Positions 52,642-62,479 are shown, counted from the stretch's first letter. The stretch: DNA of 64,000 nucleotides from an uncultured Collinsella sp. (GCA_900551815.1 URXE01000001.1:5756-69755), one strand, 5' to 3'. Translations and numbers: made by a program. Notes: a model not told the origin generated them from the sequence alone.

Positions 52642-52677
52642 ACGCCCCGTGCTTAAAACCCCAAGAAGGAGTGAACA

Positions 52678-53235
52678 ATGGCAGAAGAGAAGTATGTGCC
52701 GCGTCTGAAGACCAAGTACAACAACGAGGTCAAGCAGCAGCTTCAGGACAAGTTCCAGTACGAGAACGTCATGATGATCCCCAAGTTTGAGAAGATCGTC
52801 GTGAACATGGGTGTCGGCGAGGCCGCTACCGATTCCAAGGCCATCGACGGTGCCGTGCGCGACCTGCGCGCCATCACCGGCCAGCAGCCGATGATCACCC
52901 GTGCCCGCAAGTCCATCGCTACCTTCCGCCTGCGCGCTGGTATGCCGATCGGCTGCAAGGTTACCCTGCGTGGCGACCGTATGTGGGAGTTCTTCGATCG
53001 TCTGACCTCCGTCGCGATCCCCCGTATCCGCGACTTCCGCGGCATCTCCGCCAAGAGCTTCGACGGCCGTGGTAACTTCTCCATGGGCGTCACCGAGCAG
53101 CTCATCTTCCCCGAGATCGACTTCGACTCCGTCGATCACCAGCGCGGTATGGACATCACTTTCGTGACCACCGCCAATACCGATGAGGAGGCTAAGGCCC
53201 TTCTGGACGCCTTCGGTTTCCCGTTCAAGAAATAG
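52678..53235 (+). CDS. rplE: 50S ribosomal protein L5
   Basis: 5S rRNA-binding protein at the subunit bridge. [36 protein letters not shown] and [18 protein letters not shown] are diagnostic. 185 residues. AAGAAGGAG precedes ATG 52678. It normally follows rplX at once; here it opens a new transcript with its own promoter and leader. Confidence 0.96.
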   Translation: MAEEKYVPRLKTKYNNEVKQQLQDKFQYENVMMIPKFEKIVVNMGVGEAATDSKAIDGAVRDLRAITGQQPMITRARKSIATFRLRAGMPIGCKVTLRGDRMWEFFDRLTSVAIPRIRDFRGISAKSFDGRGNFSMGVTEQLIFPEIDFDSVDHQRGMDITFVTTANTDEEAKALLDAFGFPFKK

Positions 53236-53314
53236 GTTCACCTGCCCTATAAGCGCCGTTCCCACAAGGGGGCGGCGCTTGGGGCGAACAATACTCTATG
53301 TGAGGAGGATATAA

Positions 53315-53500
53315 GTGGCTAAGACATCGATGATCGTCAAGTGCAATCGCAAGCAGAAGTTCTCTACTCGTGAGTACACGCGCTGCCAGCGCTGCGGCCG
53401 TCCGCACTCTGTGTACCGCAAGTTCGGCCTGTGCCGTGTCTGTTTCCGCGAGCTTGCACTCAAGGGCGAGCTTCCCGGCGTTAAGAAGGCCAGCTGGTAA
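53315..53500 (+). CDS. rpsZ: 30S ribosomal protein S14, zinc-binding type Z
   Basis: 61-residue short S14. [17 protein letters not shown] at the start and the zinc ribbon [20 protein letters not shown] with paired cysteines. The GTG start at 53315 is preceded by GAGGAGG. Zinc-free S14 paralogues may exist elsewhere. Confidence 0.95.
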   Translation: MAKTSMIVKCNRKQKFSTREYTRCQRCGRPHSVYRKFGLCRVCFRELALKGELPGVKKASW

Positions 53501-53619
53501 GTCACTACCAGCGTTTCAAGCATCAGTTTGGAACAGGGAAAACGCGCTAAAAAGGCTTTGCCGTTAAGGGCGGCGAAGAACCAAGAGCACGTGTTCATCA
53601 AGAACGAAGGAGAATCTGT

Positions 53620-54018
53620 ATGAACCTTACAGACCCGATCGCAGATATGCTTACGCGCATCCGTAACGCTAACTCTGTGAACAAGGCCACGGTCTCCATG
53701 CCGAGCAGCAAGAAGCTCGTCGAGATCGCTCGTGTTCTGCACGAGGAGGGCTACATCGAGGGCTACGATGTCGAGGACACCGTTCCCCAGAAGACTCTGC
53801 ACATCACGCTTAAGTATGGTCCCAAGAAGGCTAAGGTCATCAACGGCATCCGCCGCATTTCCAAGCCGGGCCTGCGTAAGTATACCGGCGTTGCCGACAT
53901 GCCCCGCGTCCGCGGTGGCCTTGGTACCGCCATTATTTCCACCAGCCATGGCGTCATGACCGACCGCGATGCTCGCAAGCACAACGTCGGCGGCGAGATC
54001 ATCGCTTACGTCTGGTAA
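53620..54018 (+). CDS. rpsH: 30S ribosomal protein S8
   Basis: Primary 16S rRNA-binding protein and, in E. coli, the repressor of the spc operon. [18 protein letters not shown] at the start and [20 protein letters not shown] near the end are diagnostic. 132 residues. GAAGGAGAA precedes ATG 53620. The 119-base gap before it shows only weak folding. Confidence 0.96.
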   Translation: MNLTDPIADMLTRIRNANSVNKATVSMPSSKKLVEIARVLHEEGYIEGYDVEDTVPQKTLHITLKYGPKKAKVINGIRRISKPGLRKYTGVADMPRVRGGLGTAIISTSHGVMTDRDARKHNVGGEIIAYVW

Positions 54019-54051
54019 TTCGCTCGGTAGGTAGAAGGAAAGGAGATCACC

Positions 54052-54588
54052 GTGTCTCGTATCGGTAATAAGCCTGTCCAGATTCCCGCCGGAGTCGAAG
54101 TGGCAGTCAACGGCAACAACGTTGTCGTCAAGGGCCCCAAGGGCCAGCTCGAGCTCGATGTCTTTGAGAAGCTCGCTATCAACGTCGAGGACAGCGTCCT
54201 CACCGTTTCCCGTCCCGACGACGAGCGTGAGACCCGTGCCCGCCACGGCCTCACCCGCGCCCTCATCCACAACATGGTTGTTGGCGTTTCCGAGGGCTTC
54301 GAGAAGAAGCTCGAGCTCGCCGGCGTCGGTTACCGCGTGCAGCAGAAGGGCAAGAACCTCGAGTTCTCCCTGGGCTTCTCGCACCCCGTGATCGTCGAGG
54401 CTCCCGAGGGCATCACCTTCGAGGTTCCCGACAACACCCACGTGAACGTCAAGGGTATCAACAAGCAGCAGGTCGGTCAGATCGCCGCTGAGATCCGCGG
54501 CCATCGTCCTCCCGAGCCTTACAAGGGCAAGGGTATCCACTACGTTGGCGAGCACATCCGCCGCAAGCTGGGTAAGGCCGCCAAGTAG
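54052..54588 (+). CDS. rplF: 50S ribosomal protein L6
   Basis: Factor-binding-site protein. [16 protein letters not shown] at the start and [19 protein letters not shown] at the end are conserved. 178 residues. GTG start at 54052 with AAAGGAG upstream. Confidence 0.96.
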   Translation: MSRIGNKPVQIPAGVEVAVNGNNVVVKGPKGQLELDVFEKLAINVEDSVLTVSRPDDERETRARHGLTRALIHNMVVGVSEGFEKKLELAGVGYRVQQKGKNLEFSLGFSHPVIVEAPEGITFEVPDNTHVNVKGINKQQVGQIAAEIRGHRPPEPYKGKGIHYVGEHIRRKLGKAAK

Positions 54589-54613
54589 TCGTAACCGACT
54601 CACTCGCATAAGA

Positions 54614-54635
54614 CCAGCACCCCGTCAGGTGCTGG
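54614..54635 (+). promoter_or_regulatory. Intercistronic hairpin between rplF and rplR
   Basis: CCAGCACC (54614-54621) pairs perfectly with GGTGCTGG (54628-54635), loop CCGTCA. A T-run CTTTTT follows at about 54645, so weak attenuation is possible. Confidence 0.45.
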
Positions 54636-54663
54636 CAAGATCAACCTTTTTAGGAGTTTACGT

Positions 54664-55032
54664 ATGAACAAGCATAAGGCGAAGCTGGAAGGCCTCAAGC
54701 GTCGTCAGCGTCGTGTTCGCGGCAAGGTCTCGGGTACCTCCGAGCGTCCGCGTCTTCGCGTGACCCGTACTAACGCCAACATCTATGCCCAGATCATCGA
54801 CGACAGCAAGGGCTCCAGCCTGACGCTCGTCTCTGCCTCGACCCTCGAGGCCGAGTTCAAGGGCACCCACACCTCGAACAAGGAGGCTGCGGAGAAGGTC
54901 GGTCAGCTCGTTGGCAAGCGCGCCATCGAGGCCGGCATCACCAAGGTCGCCTTCGATCGCGGTGGCCGTATCTACCATGGCCGCGTCAAGGCCCTCGCCG
55001 ACGGTGCTCGTGCCGCCGGTCTCGAGTTCTAG
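54664..55032 (+). CDS. rplR: 50S ribosomal protein L18
   Basis: 5S rRNA-binding protein. [20 protein letters not shown] near the start and [20 protein letters not shown] at the end are diagnostic. 122 residues. TAGGAG precedes ATG 54664. Confidence 0.95.
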   Translation: MNKHKAKLEGLKRRQRRVRGKVSGTSERPRLRVTRTNANIYAQIIDDSKGSSLTLVSASTLEAEFKGTHTSNKEAAEKVGQLVGKRAIEAGITKVAFDRGGRIYHGRVKALADGARAAGLEF

Positions 55033-55046
55033 GAGGTATGTAGCAC

Positions 55047-55571
55047 ATGGCTCGTAATCAGAAGCAGCAGCGCGAGGCCTCCGAGTTCGAGGAGCGCGTC
55101 GTTTACATCAACCGCGTGTCGAAGACCGTCAAGGGTGGTCGTCGCATGAGCCTCGTCGCTCTCGTCGTCGTTGGCGACGGCAAGGGCAACGTCGGCGTTG
55201 GCATGGGCAAGTCCGCTGAGGTGCCCATGGCCATCTCCAAGGCATCTCTCGATGCCAAGAAGAACATGTTCCACGTGCCGGTGACCGAGCAGGGCACCAT
55301 CCCGCACGAGGTTCTCGGCCACTTTGGTGCCGGCCGCATCATCATCAAGCCCGCTGTCGAGGGTACCGGCGTTATCGCCGGCGGCGCTGTGCGTCCCCTC
55401 TTTGAGCTTGCTGGCATCAAGAACGTCCTGTCCAAGTCCCTCGGTACCGACAACGGCCTCAACATCATCAAGGCTGCCGTCGAGGGCCTCAAGGAGCTCT
55501 CCAGCCCTGAGGACGTCGCGGCTCGCCGTGGCCTGACGGTCTCCGAGATGTTCGTCGGTAAGGAGAACTAA
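55047..55571 (+). CDS. rpsE: 30S ribosomal protein S5
   Basis: Translational-accuracy protein. [20 protein letters not shown] is the N-terminal RNA-binding motif; [19 protein letters not shown] and [10 protein letters not shown] follow. 174 residues. GGAGG upstream of ATG 55047. Start is 14 bases after rplR. Confidence 0.96.
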   Translation: MARNQKQQREASEFEERVVYINRVSKTVKGGRRMSLVALVVVGDGKGNVGVGMGKSAEVPMAISKASLDAKKNMFHVPVTEQGTIPHEVLGHFGAGRIIIKPAVEGTGVIAGGAVRPLFELAGIKNVLSKSLGTDNGLNIIKAAVEGLKELSSPEDVAARRGLTVSEMFVGKEN

Positions 55572-55573
55572 GC

Positions 55574-55756
55574 ATGGCTGACACCATCAAGATCAAGCAG
55601 GTCCGCAGCACCAACGGTTGCAAGCAGGACCAGGTCCGTACTGTCCGTGCCCTCGGTCTCCACAGGATCCGCGAGGTTCGCGAGATTGCTGACAACGAGT
55701 CCGTCCGCGGCATGATCTTCAAGGTCAAGCACCTTGTCGAGATTGTAGAGGAGTAG
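55574..55756 (+). CDS. rpmD: 50S ribosomal protein L30
   Basis: 60 residues. IKIKQVRSTNGCKQDQVRTV and the L30 signature LGLHRIREVREIAD are visible. Two bases after rpsE; AAGGAGAA at the end of rpsE serves as ribosome site. Confidence 0.94.
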   Translation: MADTIKIKQVRSTNGCKQDQVRTVRALGLHRIREVREIADNESVRGMIFKVKHLVEIVEE

Positions 55757-55759
55757 CAA

Positions 55760-56209
55760 ATGCAGCTTCACGATCTTACTCCCGCGCCCGGTTCCACCAA
55801 GAACCGCAAGCGCGTCGGCCGTGGCAATTCTTCGGGTCACGGCACCACTTCTGGCCGCGGCCAGAAGGGCCAGGGTTCCCGCTCTGGCGGCACCAAGGGT
55901 GCCGGCTTCGAGGGTGGCCAGACTCCGCTGGCTATGCGCCTGCCCAAGCTTCCGGGCTTCCGTAACCCCCGTCGTATCGAGTACACCGCTGTTAACGTTG
56001 AGCGTCTCGAGCGTAAGTTCGAGGACGGCGCTGTGATCGACGGTGCCGCTCTTAAGGCCGCTCGCATCACCAAGAGCGAGTTCGAGCCCGTCAAGGTGCT
56101 CGGCAATGGTGAGCTCACCAAGAAGTTCACGGTCAAGGTCGACAAGGTCAGCGCTTCTGCGCAGGCCAAGATCGAGGCCGCCGGCGGAAAGGTCGAGCTG
56201 CCGTGCTAA
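55760..56209 (+). CDS. rplO: 50S ribosomal protein L15
   Basis: Late-assembly protein. [20 protein letters not shown] and the glycine-rich [20 protein letters not shown] are diagnostic. 149 residues. GAGGAG just before the ATG. Its stop lies seven bases inside secY, a coupled arrangement. Confidence 0.96.
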   Translation: MQLHDLTPAPGSTKNRKRVGRGNSSGHGTTSGRGQKGQGSRSGGTKGAGFEGGQTPLAMRLPKLPGFRNPRRIEYTAVNVERLERKFEDGAVIDGAALKAARITKSEFEPVKVLGNGELTKKFTVKVDKVSASAQAKIEAAGGKVELPC

Positions 56210-57489
56210 ATGGTCTTAAGAATGCTTTCCGCATCAAAGAATTGCGCGAAAAGATTCTTTTTACCATAGCTATGCTCGTCGTGTACCGCATTGGTGCGCA
56301 CGTTCCTGTGCCCGGCATTCCCTTCCAGGGGATGCTGGGCCTTTTCTCGACCGATAACAATTCGGTCGCCGCAGGTGCTATGGCCCTCCTGAATCTTTTC
56401 TCTGGCGGCGCGTTGAGCTATGTGTCGGTGTTTTCGCTGGGCATCATGCCTTACATCACCAGCTCGATCATCCTCCAGATGCTCCAGGCCGTTGTGCCTT
56501 CCCTGCATGAGCTTGCCCGCGAGGGCGAGGTCGGTCAGACCAAGATTACGCAGTATTCGCGTTACCTCACCCTGGCTCTGGCAATCCTCAACTCCGTGGG
56601 TTACCTCTTCCTCTTTAAGAGCTTCGGCATCAGCTTTAATGGCGCCGGTGCTCCCGAGATTATCTTCGACCTCATGATCGTCGGCACGCTCACCGCGGGC
56701 GCCATGCTGATCATGTGGATTGGTGAGCTCATCACCCAGCGCGGTATCGGCAATGGCATGTCGCTGATCATCTTTGCGAACATCATGGCCGGTCTGCCGC
56801 AGGCTATCTTCTCCAGCACCGAGGGCAATGCCGGTGGCATCATCACCATGGTGATCATCTGCGCCATCATCCTGCTGGTTATCCCGCTGATTGTTTTCCT
56901 TGAGCGCGGCCAGCGCCGCATCCCGGTCTCCTACGCTAAGCGCGTCGTGGGCCGTCGCATGATGGGTGGTCAGACCACCTACCTGCCCATCAAGGTCAAC
57001 ACTGCGGGTGTCGTGCCGATCATCTTCGCTTCGGCGCTGCTGTACTTCCCGGCTCAGATTGCCGTGTTCTTCCCCGGCATCGGCTGGATCCAGGCAGTTG
57101 CCTCTGCGCTTTCGCGCGGCTGGCTCAACTGGGTGCTTAACGTTGTCCTCATCGTGTTTTTCGCGTACTTCTACACCTCCATGGTGTTCAACCCCGATGA
57201 CACGGCCGACAACCTTAAGAAGCAGGGCGGCTTTATTCCGGGCGTGCGTCCGGGTAGGGCTACCGCGGCCTACATCAAGAACGCGCTCAACAAGATTACG
57301 CTTCCCAGTGCTGTCTTTTTGGCGCTCATCGCCATCGTGCCTTCGATCATCTTCTCCTTCACGGGTAACCATCTGATCCAGGCATTTGGCGGCACGTCCA
57401 TCCTCATCATGGTCGGCGTCGTGCTCGACACGGTCGATAAGCTCGAAGGCCAGATCAAGATGTATGATTACGATGGATTCTTTAAATAG
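56203..57489 (+). CDS. secY: Preprotein translocase subunit SecY
   Basis: Ten-helix channel protein of the Sec translocon, 428 residues. [14 protein letters not shown] in the plug region, [15 protein letters not shown], and C-terminal [15 protein letters not shown] are family marks. The GTG start at 56203 overlaps the end of rplO; no in-frame ATG is close. Membrane protein encoded inside the spc operon, as in most bacteria. Confidence 0.96.
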   Translation: MLNGLKNAFRIKELREKILFTIAMLVVYRIGAHVPVPGIPFQGMLGLFSTDNNSVAAGAMALLNLFSGGALSYVSVFSLGIMPYITSSIILQMLQAVVPSLHELAREGEVGQTKITQYSRYLTLALAILNSVGYLFLFKSFGISFNGAGAPEIIFDLMIVGTLTAGAMLIMWIGELITQRGIGNGMSLIIFANIMAGLPQAIFSSTEGNAGGIITMVIICAIILLVIPLIVFLERGQRRIPVSYAKRVVGRRMMGGQTTYLPIKVNTAGVVPIIFASALLYFPAQIAVFFPGIGWIQAVASALSRGWLNWVLNVVLIVFFAYFYTSMVFNPDDTADNLKKQGGFIPGVRPGRATAAYIKNALNKITLPSAVFLALIAIVPSIIFSFTGNHLIQAFGGTSILIMVGVVLDTVDKLEGQIKMYDYDGFFK

Positions 57490-57507
57490 GCTAGAGGAGG
57501 ATTGCTC

Positions 57508-58134
57508 ATGAACCTCGTATTGCTCGGAGCTCCGGGTGCCGGTAAGGGCACCGTCGCACAGGAGCTCGTCGCCGAGTTTGGCGTCGCCCATATTTCCACG
57601 GGCGACCTGCTGCGTGCTGCCGTCAAGGGTGGCACCGAGCTTGGTATTCAGGCTAAGAAGTACATGGACGCTGGCGAGCTCGTTCCCGACCAGCTCGTGA
57701 TCGACCTTGTCAAGGAGCGCCTTGCCGCCGATGACGCCCAGCAGGGCTTCATCCTCGACGGCTTCCCGCGCAACACCGCCCAGGCCGTGACGCTCGATTC
57801 CGAGCTCTCCGCCATGGGTCGCGAGATCGACTGCGCCCTTCTGGTCGATGTGGCCCCCGAGGTCATTATCGATCGTCTGTCTTCGCGTCGCACCTGCCGC
57901 GCCTGCGGTTACACCGGCACCGCTGCCGATGCTACCTGCCCCAAGTGTGGCGGCGAGATGTATCAGCGCGACGACGACAAGCCCGAGACCATCAAGAACC
58001 GTCTCGACGTCTACGAGAAGTCCACGAGCCCGCTCGTCGACTACTATCGTGGCCAGGGTCTGCTCAAGTCGGTCAACGGTGACCAGGCTCGCGAGACCGT
58101 GTACGGGGATGTCAAAGAGGCTCTCGGTCTATGA
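57508..58134 (+). CDS. adk: Adenylate kinase
   Basis: Interconverts ATP, AMP and ADP. P-loop LLGAPGAGKGTVAQEL (about residues 5-20), AMP-site DGFPRNTAQA, and a zinc-binding LID with CRACGYTG and CPKCGG. 208 residues. ATG 57508 with GAGGAGG eight bases upstream is preferred to TTG 57502. Its TGA overlaps the map ATG (ATGA). Confidence 0.96.
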   Translation: MNLVLLGAPGAGKGTVAQELVAEFGVAHISTGDLLRAAVKGGTELGIQAKKYMDAGELVPDQLVIDLVKERLAADDAQQGFILDGFPRNTAQAVTLDSELSAMGREIDCALLVDVAPEVIIDRLSSRRTCRACGYTGTAADATCPKCGGEMYQRDDDKPETIKNRLDVYEKSTSPLVDYYRGQGLLKSVNGDQARETVYGDVKEALGL

Positions 58135-58919
58135 TCAAGATTAAGTCTGCAACGCAAATCGAGCAGATGAAGAAGGCAGGAGCGCTATCTAAGATGGCGC
58201 TCCGCCACGTTGGAGCCATGGTGCGCCCCGGCGTTTCGACTTTTGAGCTCGATCAACTCGCGGAGCAGATTATCCGCATGCATGGTGGCATCCCAACCTT
58301 TAAGGGTTACGGCGGGTTTCCCGGAACCATTTGCGCATCGATTAACGATGCCGTGGTACACGGTATTCCCAACCCCGACATGATCCTGCGCGATGGCGAT
58401 ATCATCTCCATCGATACGGGAGCCGTTGTCGACGGTTGGGTCGGCGATAACGCTTGGACGTTTTTCGTCGGCACCCCCACGCCCGAAGCCAAGGCTTTGT
58501 GCGAGATCACGCGCGATTGCCTTAAGGCTGCCATCGAGCAGGCTGTTCCCGGTAACCATATCGGGGACGTCGGTTATGCCGTTCAGTCCCTCGCCGAGTC
58601 TCACGGTTACGGCGTGCTTCGCGATTATGTGGGCCATGGCATTGGCCGCGTGATGCACGAGGACCCCAACGTTCCTAACTATGGAAAGAAGGGGAGGGGC
58701 GTTCGCCTCCAGGCCGGCATGGTCATTGCCATCGAGCCGATGGTTACGATGGGTTCCAACCATGTGAGCACGGGCTCCGACGGTTGGATCGTCACGACCA
58801 ACGACCACCTGCCCGCCGCGCACTACGAGAACACCGTCGCCATTACCAATGACGGCCCGGTGATTCTCACCACGGATGCGCAAGGTGCTTGGTGTTCGCT
58901 CCAAGGCGGAGAAATGTAA
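58131..58919 (+). CDS. map: Methionine aminopeptidase, type I
   Basis: Removes the N-terminal methionine from nascent proteins. Metal ligands: Asp pair in SIDTGAVVDGWVGDNAW, His in GHGIGRVMHEDP, Glu in IEPMVTM, and Glu in HYENTVAIT. 262 residues, no N-terminal zinc finger. Overlaps adk by four bases. Confidence 0.95.
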   Translation: MIKIKSATQIEQMKKAGALSKMALRHVGAMVRPGVSTFELDQLAEQIIRMHGGIPTFKGYGGFPGTICASINDAVVHGIPNPDMILRDGDIISIDTGAVVDGWVGDNAWTFFVGTPTPEAKALCEITRDCLKAAIEQAVPGNHIGDVGYAVQSLAESHGYGVLRDYVGHGIGRVMHEDPNVPNYGKKGRGVRLQAGMVIAIEPMVTMGSNHVSTGSDGWIVTTNDHLPAAHYENTVAITNDGPVILTTDAQGAWCSLQGGEM

Positions 58920-58955
58920 CAAGTTCCACTTAGTTGTGGAGCCATTACGAAGTTA

Positions 58956-58984
58956 TTACGATGCGTGCATACGTGTTGTAGAAT
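58956..58984 (+). promoter_or_regulatory. Predicted infA-rpmJ-rpsM-rpoA operon promoter
   Basis: TTACGA (58956-58961) and TAGAAT (58979-58984) with a 17-base spacer, in the map-infA gap. Gives a leader of about 35 bases to infA. Confidence 0.6.
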
Positions 58985-59023
58985 ACTCAATCGCTGTCGT
59001 TTTCTAGAGAAAGATGATTGCTT

Positions 59024-59242
59024 GTGAAGAAGGAAGACGCAATTGAGCTCGAGGGTACGGTAAAGGAACCGTTGCCCAACGCCATGTTTAGGGTCGAGCT
59101 CGAGAACGGTCATTCGGTTCTGTGCAACATTTCTGGCAAGATCCGAATGAATTACATCCGCATTCTCCCCGGTGACAGGGTTGTCGTGGAGCTTTCCCCG
59201 TACGACCTGACCCGCGGCCGCATCACCTATCGCTATAAATAG
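59024..59242 (+). CDS. infA: Translation initiation factor IF-1
   Basis: OB-fold factor, 72 residues. [20 protein letters not shown] and [20 protein letters not shown] are diagnostic. GTG 59024 is chosen, giving [11 protein letters not shown]; a TTG six bases earlier is the alternative. AGAGAAAG lies upstream. Confidence 0.95.
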   Translation: MKKEDAIELEGTVKEPLPNAMFRVELENGHSVLCNISGKIRMNYIRILPGDRVVVELSPYDLTRGRITYRYK

Positions 59243-59252
59243 CGGCACGCAT

Positions 59253-59340
59253 ACACGCTCTTTTCCGACTGCAGGCTTAGCTCAACCTACGGTCGGTTTG
59301 CGTGTGAAGACCAGCCATAGTTTTAAACGCCTGCGGCTGG
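59253..59340 (+). promoter_or_regulatory. Structured leader between infA and rpmJ
   Basis: Outer stem ACACGC (59253-59258)/GCGTGT (59300-59305) continues into CCGACTGCAGG (59265-59275)/CCTACGGTCGG (59286-59296) with one mismatch and a wobble. A second hairpin CCAGCC (59311-59316)/GGCTGG (59335-59340) follows. Upstream of the alpha-operon genes (rpsM-rpsK-rpsD-rpoA), where S4 controls translation in E. coli; here the ligand is unknown. Confidence 0.5.
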
Positions 59341-59389
59341 GCGAGTAGATAGTAGGGAAGTAGTTTGAGCGCTACCGAAAGGAAGAACG

Positions 59390-59503
59390 ATGAAGGTACG
59401 TCCTTCGGTCAAGAAGATGTGCGATAAGTGCAAAATCATTAGGCGCCATGGCAAGGTTCTCGTCATTTGCGAGAACCCCCGTCATAAGCAGCGTCAGGGT
59501 TAA
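59390..59503 (+). CDS. rpmJ: 50S ribosomal protein L36
   Basis: 37-residue zinc-ribbon protein: [19 protein letters not shown], then a third Cys in [13 protein letters not shown] with the His ligand. AAAGGAAG precedes ATG 59390. Very short, but complete and in its usual place between infA and rpsM. Confidence 0.95.
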   Translation: MKVRPSVKKMCDKCKIIRRHGKVLVICENPRHKQRQG

Positions 59504-59517
59504 GAGAGGAGACTACG

Positions 59518-59892
59518 TTGGCCCGTATTAATGGTGTCGACCTCCCGCGTGAGAAGCGCGTTGAGATCGGTCTGACCTACATTTACGGCATCGGCCGCAC
59601 CACTGCGACGAAGATTTGCGTCGAGTGCAACGTTAACGTGGATACGCGCGTTAAGGACCTCACCGAGGATGAGGTTAACGCCATCCGCGATTATATCGAT
59701 AAGAATCAGATCATGGTTGAGGGCGACCTCCGCCGTGAGCGCAACCAGAACGTCAAGCGCCTTATGGACATCGGCTGCAACCGCGGCCTTCGTCACCGCA
59801 AGGGCCTCCCGGTCCGCGGCCAGCGCACCCACACTAACGCTCGTACCCGCAAGGGCCCGAAGCGTCAGATCGGTGCTAAGAAGAAGAAATAA
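59518..59892 (+). CDS. rpsM: 30S ribosomal protein S13
   Basis: Head protein contacting P-site t[23 protein letters not shown] and [15 protein letters not shown] at the start; [20 protein letters not shown] near the end. 124 residues. TTG start at 59518 with GAGAGGAG upstream; no ATG is near. Confidence 0.95.
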   Translation: MARINGVDLPREKRVEIGLTYIYGIGRTTATKICVECNVNVDTRVKDLTEDEVNAIRDYIDKNQIMVEGDLRRERNQNVKRLMDIGCNRGLRHRKGLPVRGQRTHTNARTRKGPKRQIGAKKKK

Positions 59893-59906
59893 GGAGCGCT
59901 AGATAG

Positions 59907-60311
59907 ATGGCTACTGCTAAGAAGAACGTTCGCGCTGCCCGTCTGAAGCGCGCGGACCGTAAGAACATTTCCGTGGGCCAGGCTCACATTCGTTCTACGT
60001 TCAACAACACGATCGTTTCGATCACCGATCCCCAGGGCAACGTCATTTCCTGGAAGTCGGCTGGCCAGGTGGGCTTCAAGGGCTCCCGTAAGTCCACGCC
60101 GTTCGCTGCCCAGATGGCTGCCGAGGCTGCTGCCAAGCAGGCCATGGAGCACGGTATGAAGAAGGTTTCCGTCTTCGTCAAGGGCCCCGGCTCCGGTCGT
60201 GAGACCGCCATTCGCTCCCTCCAGGCTGCTGGCCTCGAGGTCTCGAGCATCCAGGACAAGACCCCCATTCCGCACAACGGCTGCCGCCCCAAGAAGCGTC
60301 GCCGCGTGTAA
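59907..60311 (+). CDS. rpsK: 30S ribosomal protein S11
   Basis: Platform protein. [20 protein letters not shown] and [17 protein letters not shown] are diagnostic. 134 residues. AAGGAG lies upstream of ATG 59907. Confidence 0.96.
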   Translation: MATAKKNVRAARLKRADRKNISVGQAHIRSTFNNTIVSITDPQGNVISWKSAGQVGFKGSRKSTPFAAQMAAEAAAKQAMEHGMKKVSVFVKGPGSGRETAIRSLQAAGLEVSSIQDKTPIPHNGCRPKKRRRV

Positions 60312-60330
60312 CTGAAAGGATCGTATCAAT

Positions 60331-60927
60331 ATGGCAATCGACAGGACTCCTGTTCTTAAGCGCTGCCGTCAGCTCGGGATCGATCCCGCTGAGCTCGGTT
60401 ACAGCAGCAAGAAGGAATCTATCCGTCAGCCCAAGCGCCGTCGCAAGGAATCTGAGTACGGCATGCAGCTGCGTGAGAAGCAGAAGGTTAAGTTCATCTA
60501 TGGCGTTCTGGAGAAGCAGTTCCACGGCTACTTCAACAAGGCCCGTAAGATGAACGGCGTCACCGGTGAGAACCTCATGATCATCCTTGAGTCTCGCCTC
60601 GACAACGTCGTCTTCCGTCTTGGCTTCGCCCGCACCCGCAAAGAGGCTCGTCAGTCCGTCCGTCACGGTCACTTCACCGTGAACGGTAAGCGCGTGGACA
60701 TTCCGTCCTACCGCGTCAAGGCCGGCGACGTCGTCGCTGTCGGCGAGAAGTTCCGTGACCTCCTCCCCATCAAGGAGGCTCTGATTTCCTCCGAGCGCTT
60801 TGAGGTCCCTGGCTGGCTCGAGGTCGATATCGAGAAGCTGTCTGGTAACGTGCTCGCTCTGCCGACGCGTGAGCAGATCAGCGGTGATATCAACGAGCAG
60901 CTCATCGTCGAGCTCTACTCTAAGTAG
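60331..60927 (+). CDS. rpsD: 30S ribosomal protein S4
   Basis: Assembly-initiating 16S rRNA-binding protein. The S4 RNA-binding domain is SRLDNVVFRLGFARTRKEAR through HGHFTVNGKRVDIPSYRVK, about residues 90-150. 198 residues; the N-terminus lacks the four-cysteine zinc motif of some S4s, with only one Cys in LKRCRQLGID. GAAAGGA before ATG 60331. Confidence 0.95.
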   Translation: MAIDRTPVLKRCRQLGIDPAELGYSSKKESIRQPKRRRKESEYGMQLREKQKVKFIYGVLEKQFHGYFNKARKMNGVTGENLMIILESRLDNVVFRLGFARTRKEARQSVRHGHFTVNGKRVDIPSYRVKAGDVVAVGEKFRDLLPIKEALISSERFEVPGWLEVDIEKLSGNVLALPTREQISGDINEQLIVELYSK

Positions 60928-60959
60928 TCCATCCGGGCTGCTGAGGCTGGAGGTAATAC

Positions 60960-61901
60960 ATGTCAGAATTCATTAGGCCTCAGGTTCAGGTCGAAGAGAT
61001 CAACGAGACCTCTGCTCGTGTCTCCGTCGAGCCGCTCGAGCGTGGCTACGGCGATACGCTGGGTAACTCGCTTCGTCGTGTTCTTCTGTCCTCGCTCGAG
61101 GGTGCCGCCGTCGAGGCCATTCAGATCGATGGTGCGCAGCACGAGTTCATGACCATCCCTAACATGGTCGAGGATGTCACCGATATCGTCCTGAATGTCA
61201 AGGGTCTTGTCTTCAGGGCTCTCGGCACGACCGACGAGGCAACCGCCACCATCTCGGTTGACGGCCCTTGCGAGGTCACCGGTGCGGACTTCTTTATTCC
61301 GTCCGAGTTTGAGCTGGTCAACCCCGAGCAGCACATTGCTACGCTCACCGAGGGCGGCCATCTCACCATGAGCATGCGCATCGGCTATGGCCGCGGCTAT
61401 GTTTCTGGCGAGGCCAACAAGCGCGACAACGATCCCATCGGTGTGATCCACGTCGACTCGCTGTACTCGCCGGTTTCCCGTTGCGCCAAGCTCGTTGAGG
61501 CTTGCCGTGTCGGTCAGCACACCGACTACGACCGCCTTGTCCTCGAGATCGAGACCAACGGCTCCATCGCCCCTCGCGACGCCGTGGTCCAGGCTGCCAA
61601 TATCATCAACCAGCATATGGCCGCCTTTATGAACCTTGCCGAGACCCCCGAGGTCGAGGAGGAGGCTTCGATCTTCGCTCCCGAGGTCACCAACGACAAC
61701 GCCGAGCTGGACAAGCAGATCGAGGATCTGGACCTTTCCGTCCGTTCCTACAACTGCCTTAAGCGCGCCAGCATTCACTCGGTCCGTCAGCTCGTTGAGT
61801 TCTCGGAGAACGATCTGCTCAACATCCGTAACTTCGGTGTTAAGTCGATCGAGGAAGTGAAGGACAAGCTTGAGTCCATGGGCCTGAGCCTGAAGGCTTA
61901 A
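60960..61901 (+). CDS. rpoA: RNA polymerase alpha subunit
   Basis: 313 residues. N-terminal assembly domain with VEPLERGYGDTLGNSLRRVL, then the C-terminal domain (LDLSVRSYNCLKRASIHSVR and NFGVKSIEEVKDKL) that binds UP elements and activators. GGAGGT before ATG 60960. Confidence 0.96.
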   Translation: MSEFIRPQVQVEEINETSARVSVEPLERGYGDTLGNSLRRVLLSSLEGAAVEAIQIDGAQHEFMTIPNMVEDVTDIVLNVKGLVFRALGTTDEATATISVDGPCEVTGADFFIPSEFELVNPEQHIATLTEGGHLTMSMRIGYGRGYVSGEANKRDNDPIGVIHVDSLYSPVSRCAKLVEACRVGQHTDYDRLVLEIETNGSIAPRDAVVQAANIINQHMAAFMNLAETPEVEEEASIFAPEVTNDNAELDKQIEDLDLSVRSYNCLKRASIHSVRQLVEFSENDLLNIRNFGVKSIEEVKDKLESMGLSLKA

Positions 61902-61931
61902 TGCTTCGCATATTTGAGGAGAAACTAGACC

Positions 61932-62420
61932 ATGCGTCACAACGTTAAGAAGGGCCTGAAGCTCGGCACCGATGCGAGCCACACCAAGGCCATGAAGAAG
62001 AGCCTTGCTAAGGCCCTCTTCGAGAACGACCGCATCAAGACCACCGAGACCCGCGCTAAGGCGCTGCGTTCGGTCGTCGACCCGATCATCACCTGGGCCA
62101 AGAAGGGCGACCTGCACTCTCGTCGTCTTGCTATCGCCAAGCTTGGCGATAAGCAGCTTGTGGCTGAGCTCTTTGACAAGGCCGCTCAGGGCATGTGGGC
62201 CGACCGTAACGGCGGTTACACGCGCATCATGAAGCTTGGCCGTCGTAAGGGCGACAACGCCGAGATGGTCATCATCGAGATCGTTTCCGAGCCTGTTACC
62301 AAGAAGGCTCCCAAGAAGGCTGCTAAGAAGGCTACTGCCCCCAAGAAGGTTGAGGCAGAGGTCGAGGAGGCCGTCGAGGCTCCCGCAGCTGAGGTCGATA
62401 AGACCGCTGACGCCGAGTAG
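61932..62420 (+). CDS. rplQ: 50S ribosomal protein L17
   Basis: 162 residues. HNVKKGLKLGTDASHTKAM, ETRAKALRSVVDPIITWAKK and YTRIMKLGRRKGDNAEMVII are diagnostic. A Lys/Ala then Glu/Ala-rich tail of about 40 residues extends beyond the core, as in many high-GC Gram-positives. GAGGAG precedes ATG 61932. Confidence 0.96.
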   Translation: MRHNVKKGLKLGTDASHTKAMKKSLAKALFENDRIKTTETRAKALRSVVDPIITWAKKGDLHSRRLAIAKLGDKQLVAELFDKAAQGMWADRNGGYTRIMKLGRRKGDNAEMVIIEIVSEPVTKKAPKKAAKKATAPKKVEAEVEEAVEAPAAEVDKTADAE

Positions 62421-62445
62421 CGTCAAAGATCATTTGATCGAATTT

Positions 62446-62479
62446 AAAAGGGGTGCGCGCATGCGTGCCCCTTTTTTTT
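62446..62479 (+). terminator. Rho-independent terminator after rplQ
   Basis: AAAAGGGGTGCGC pairs with GCGTGCCCCTTTT (two wobbles), and the T-run extends to eight bases. Ends the alpha-operon transcript. Confidence 0.92.
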
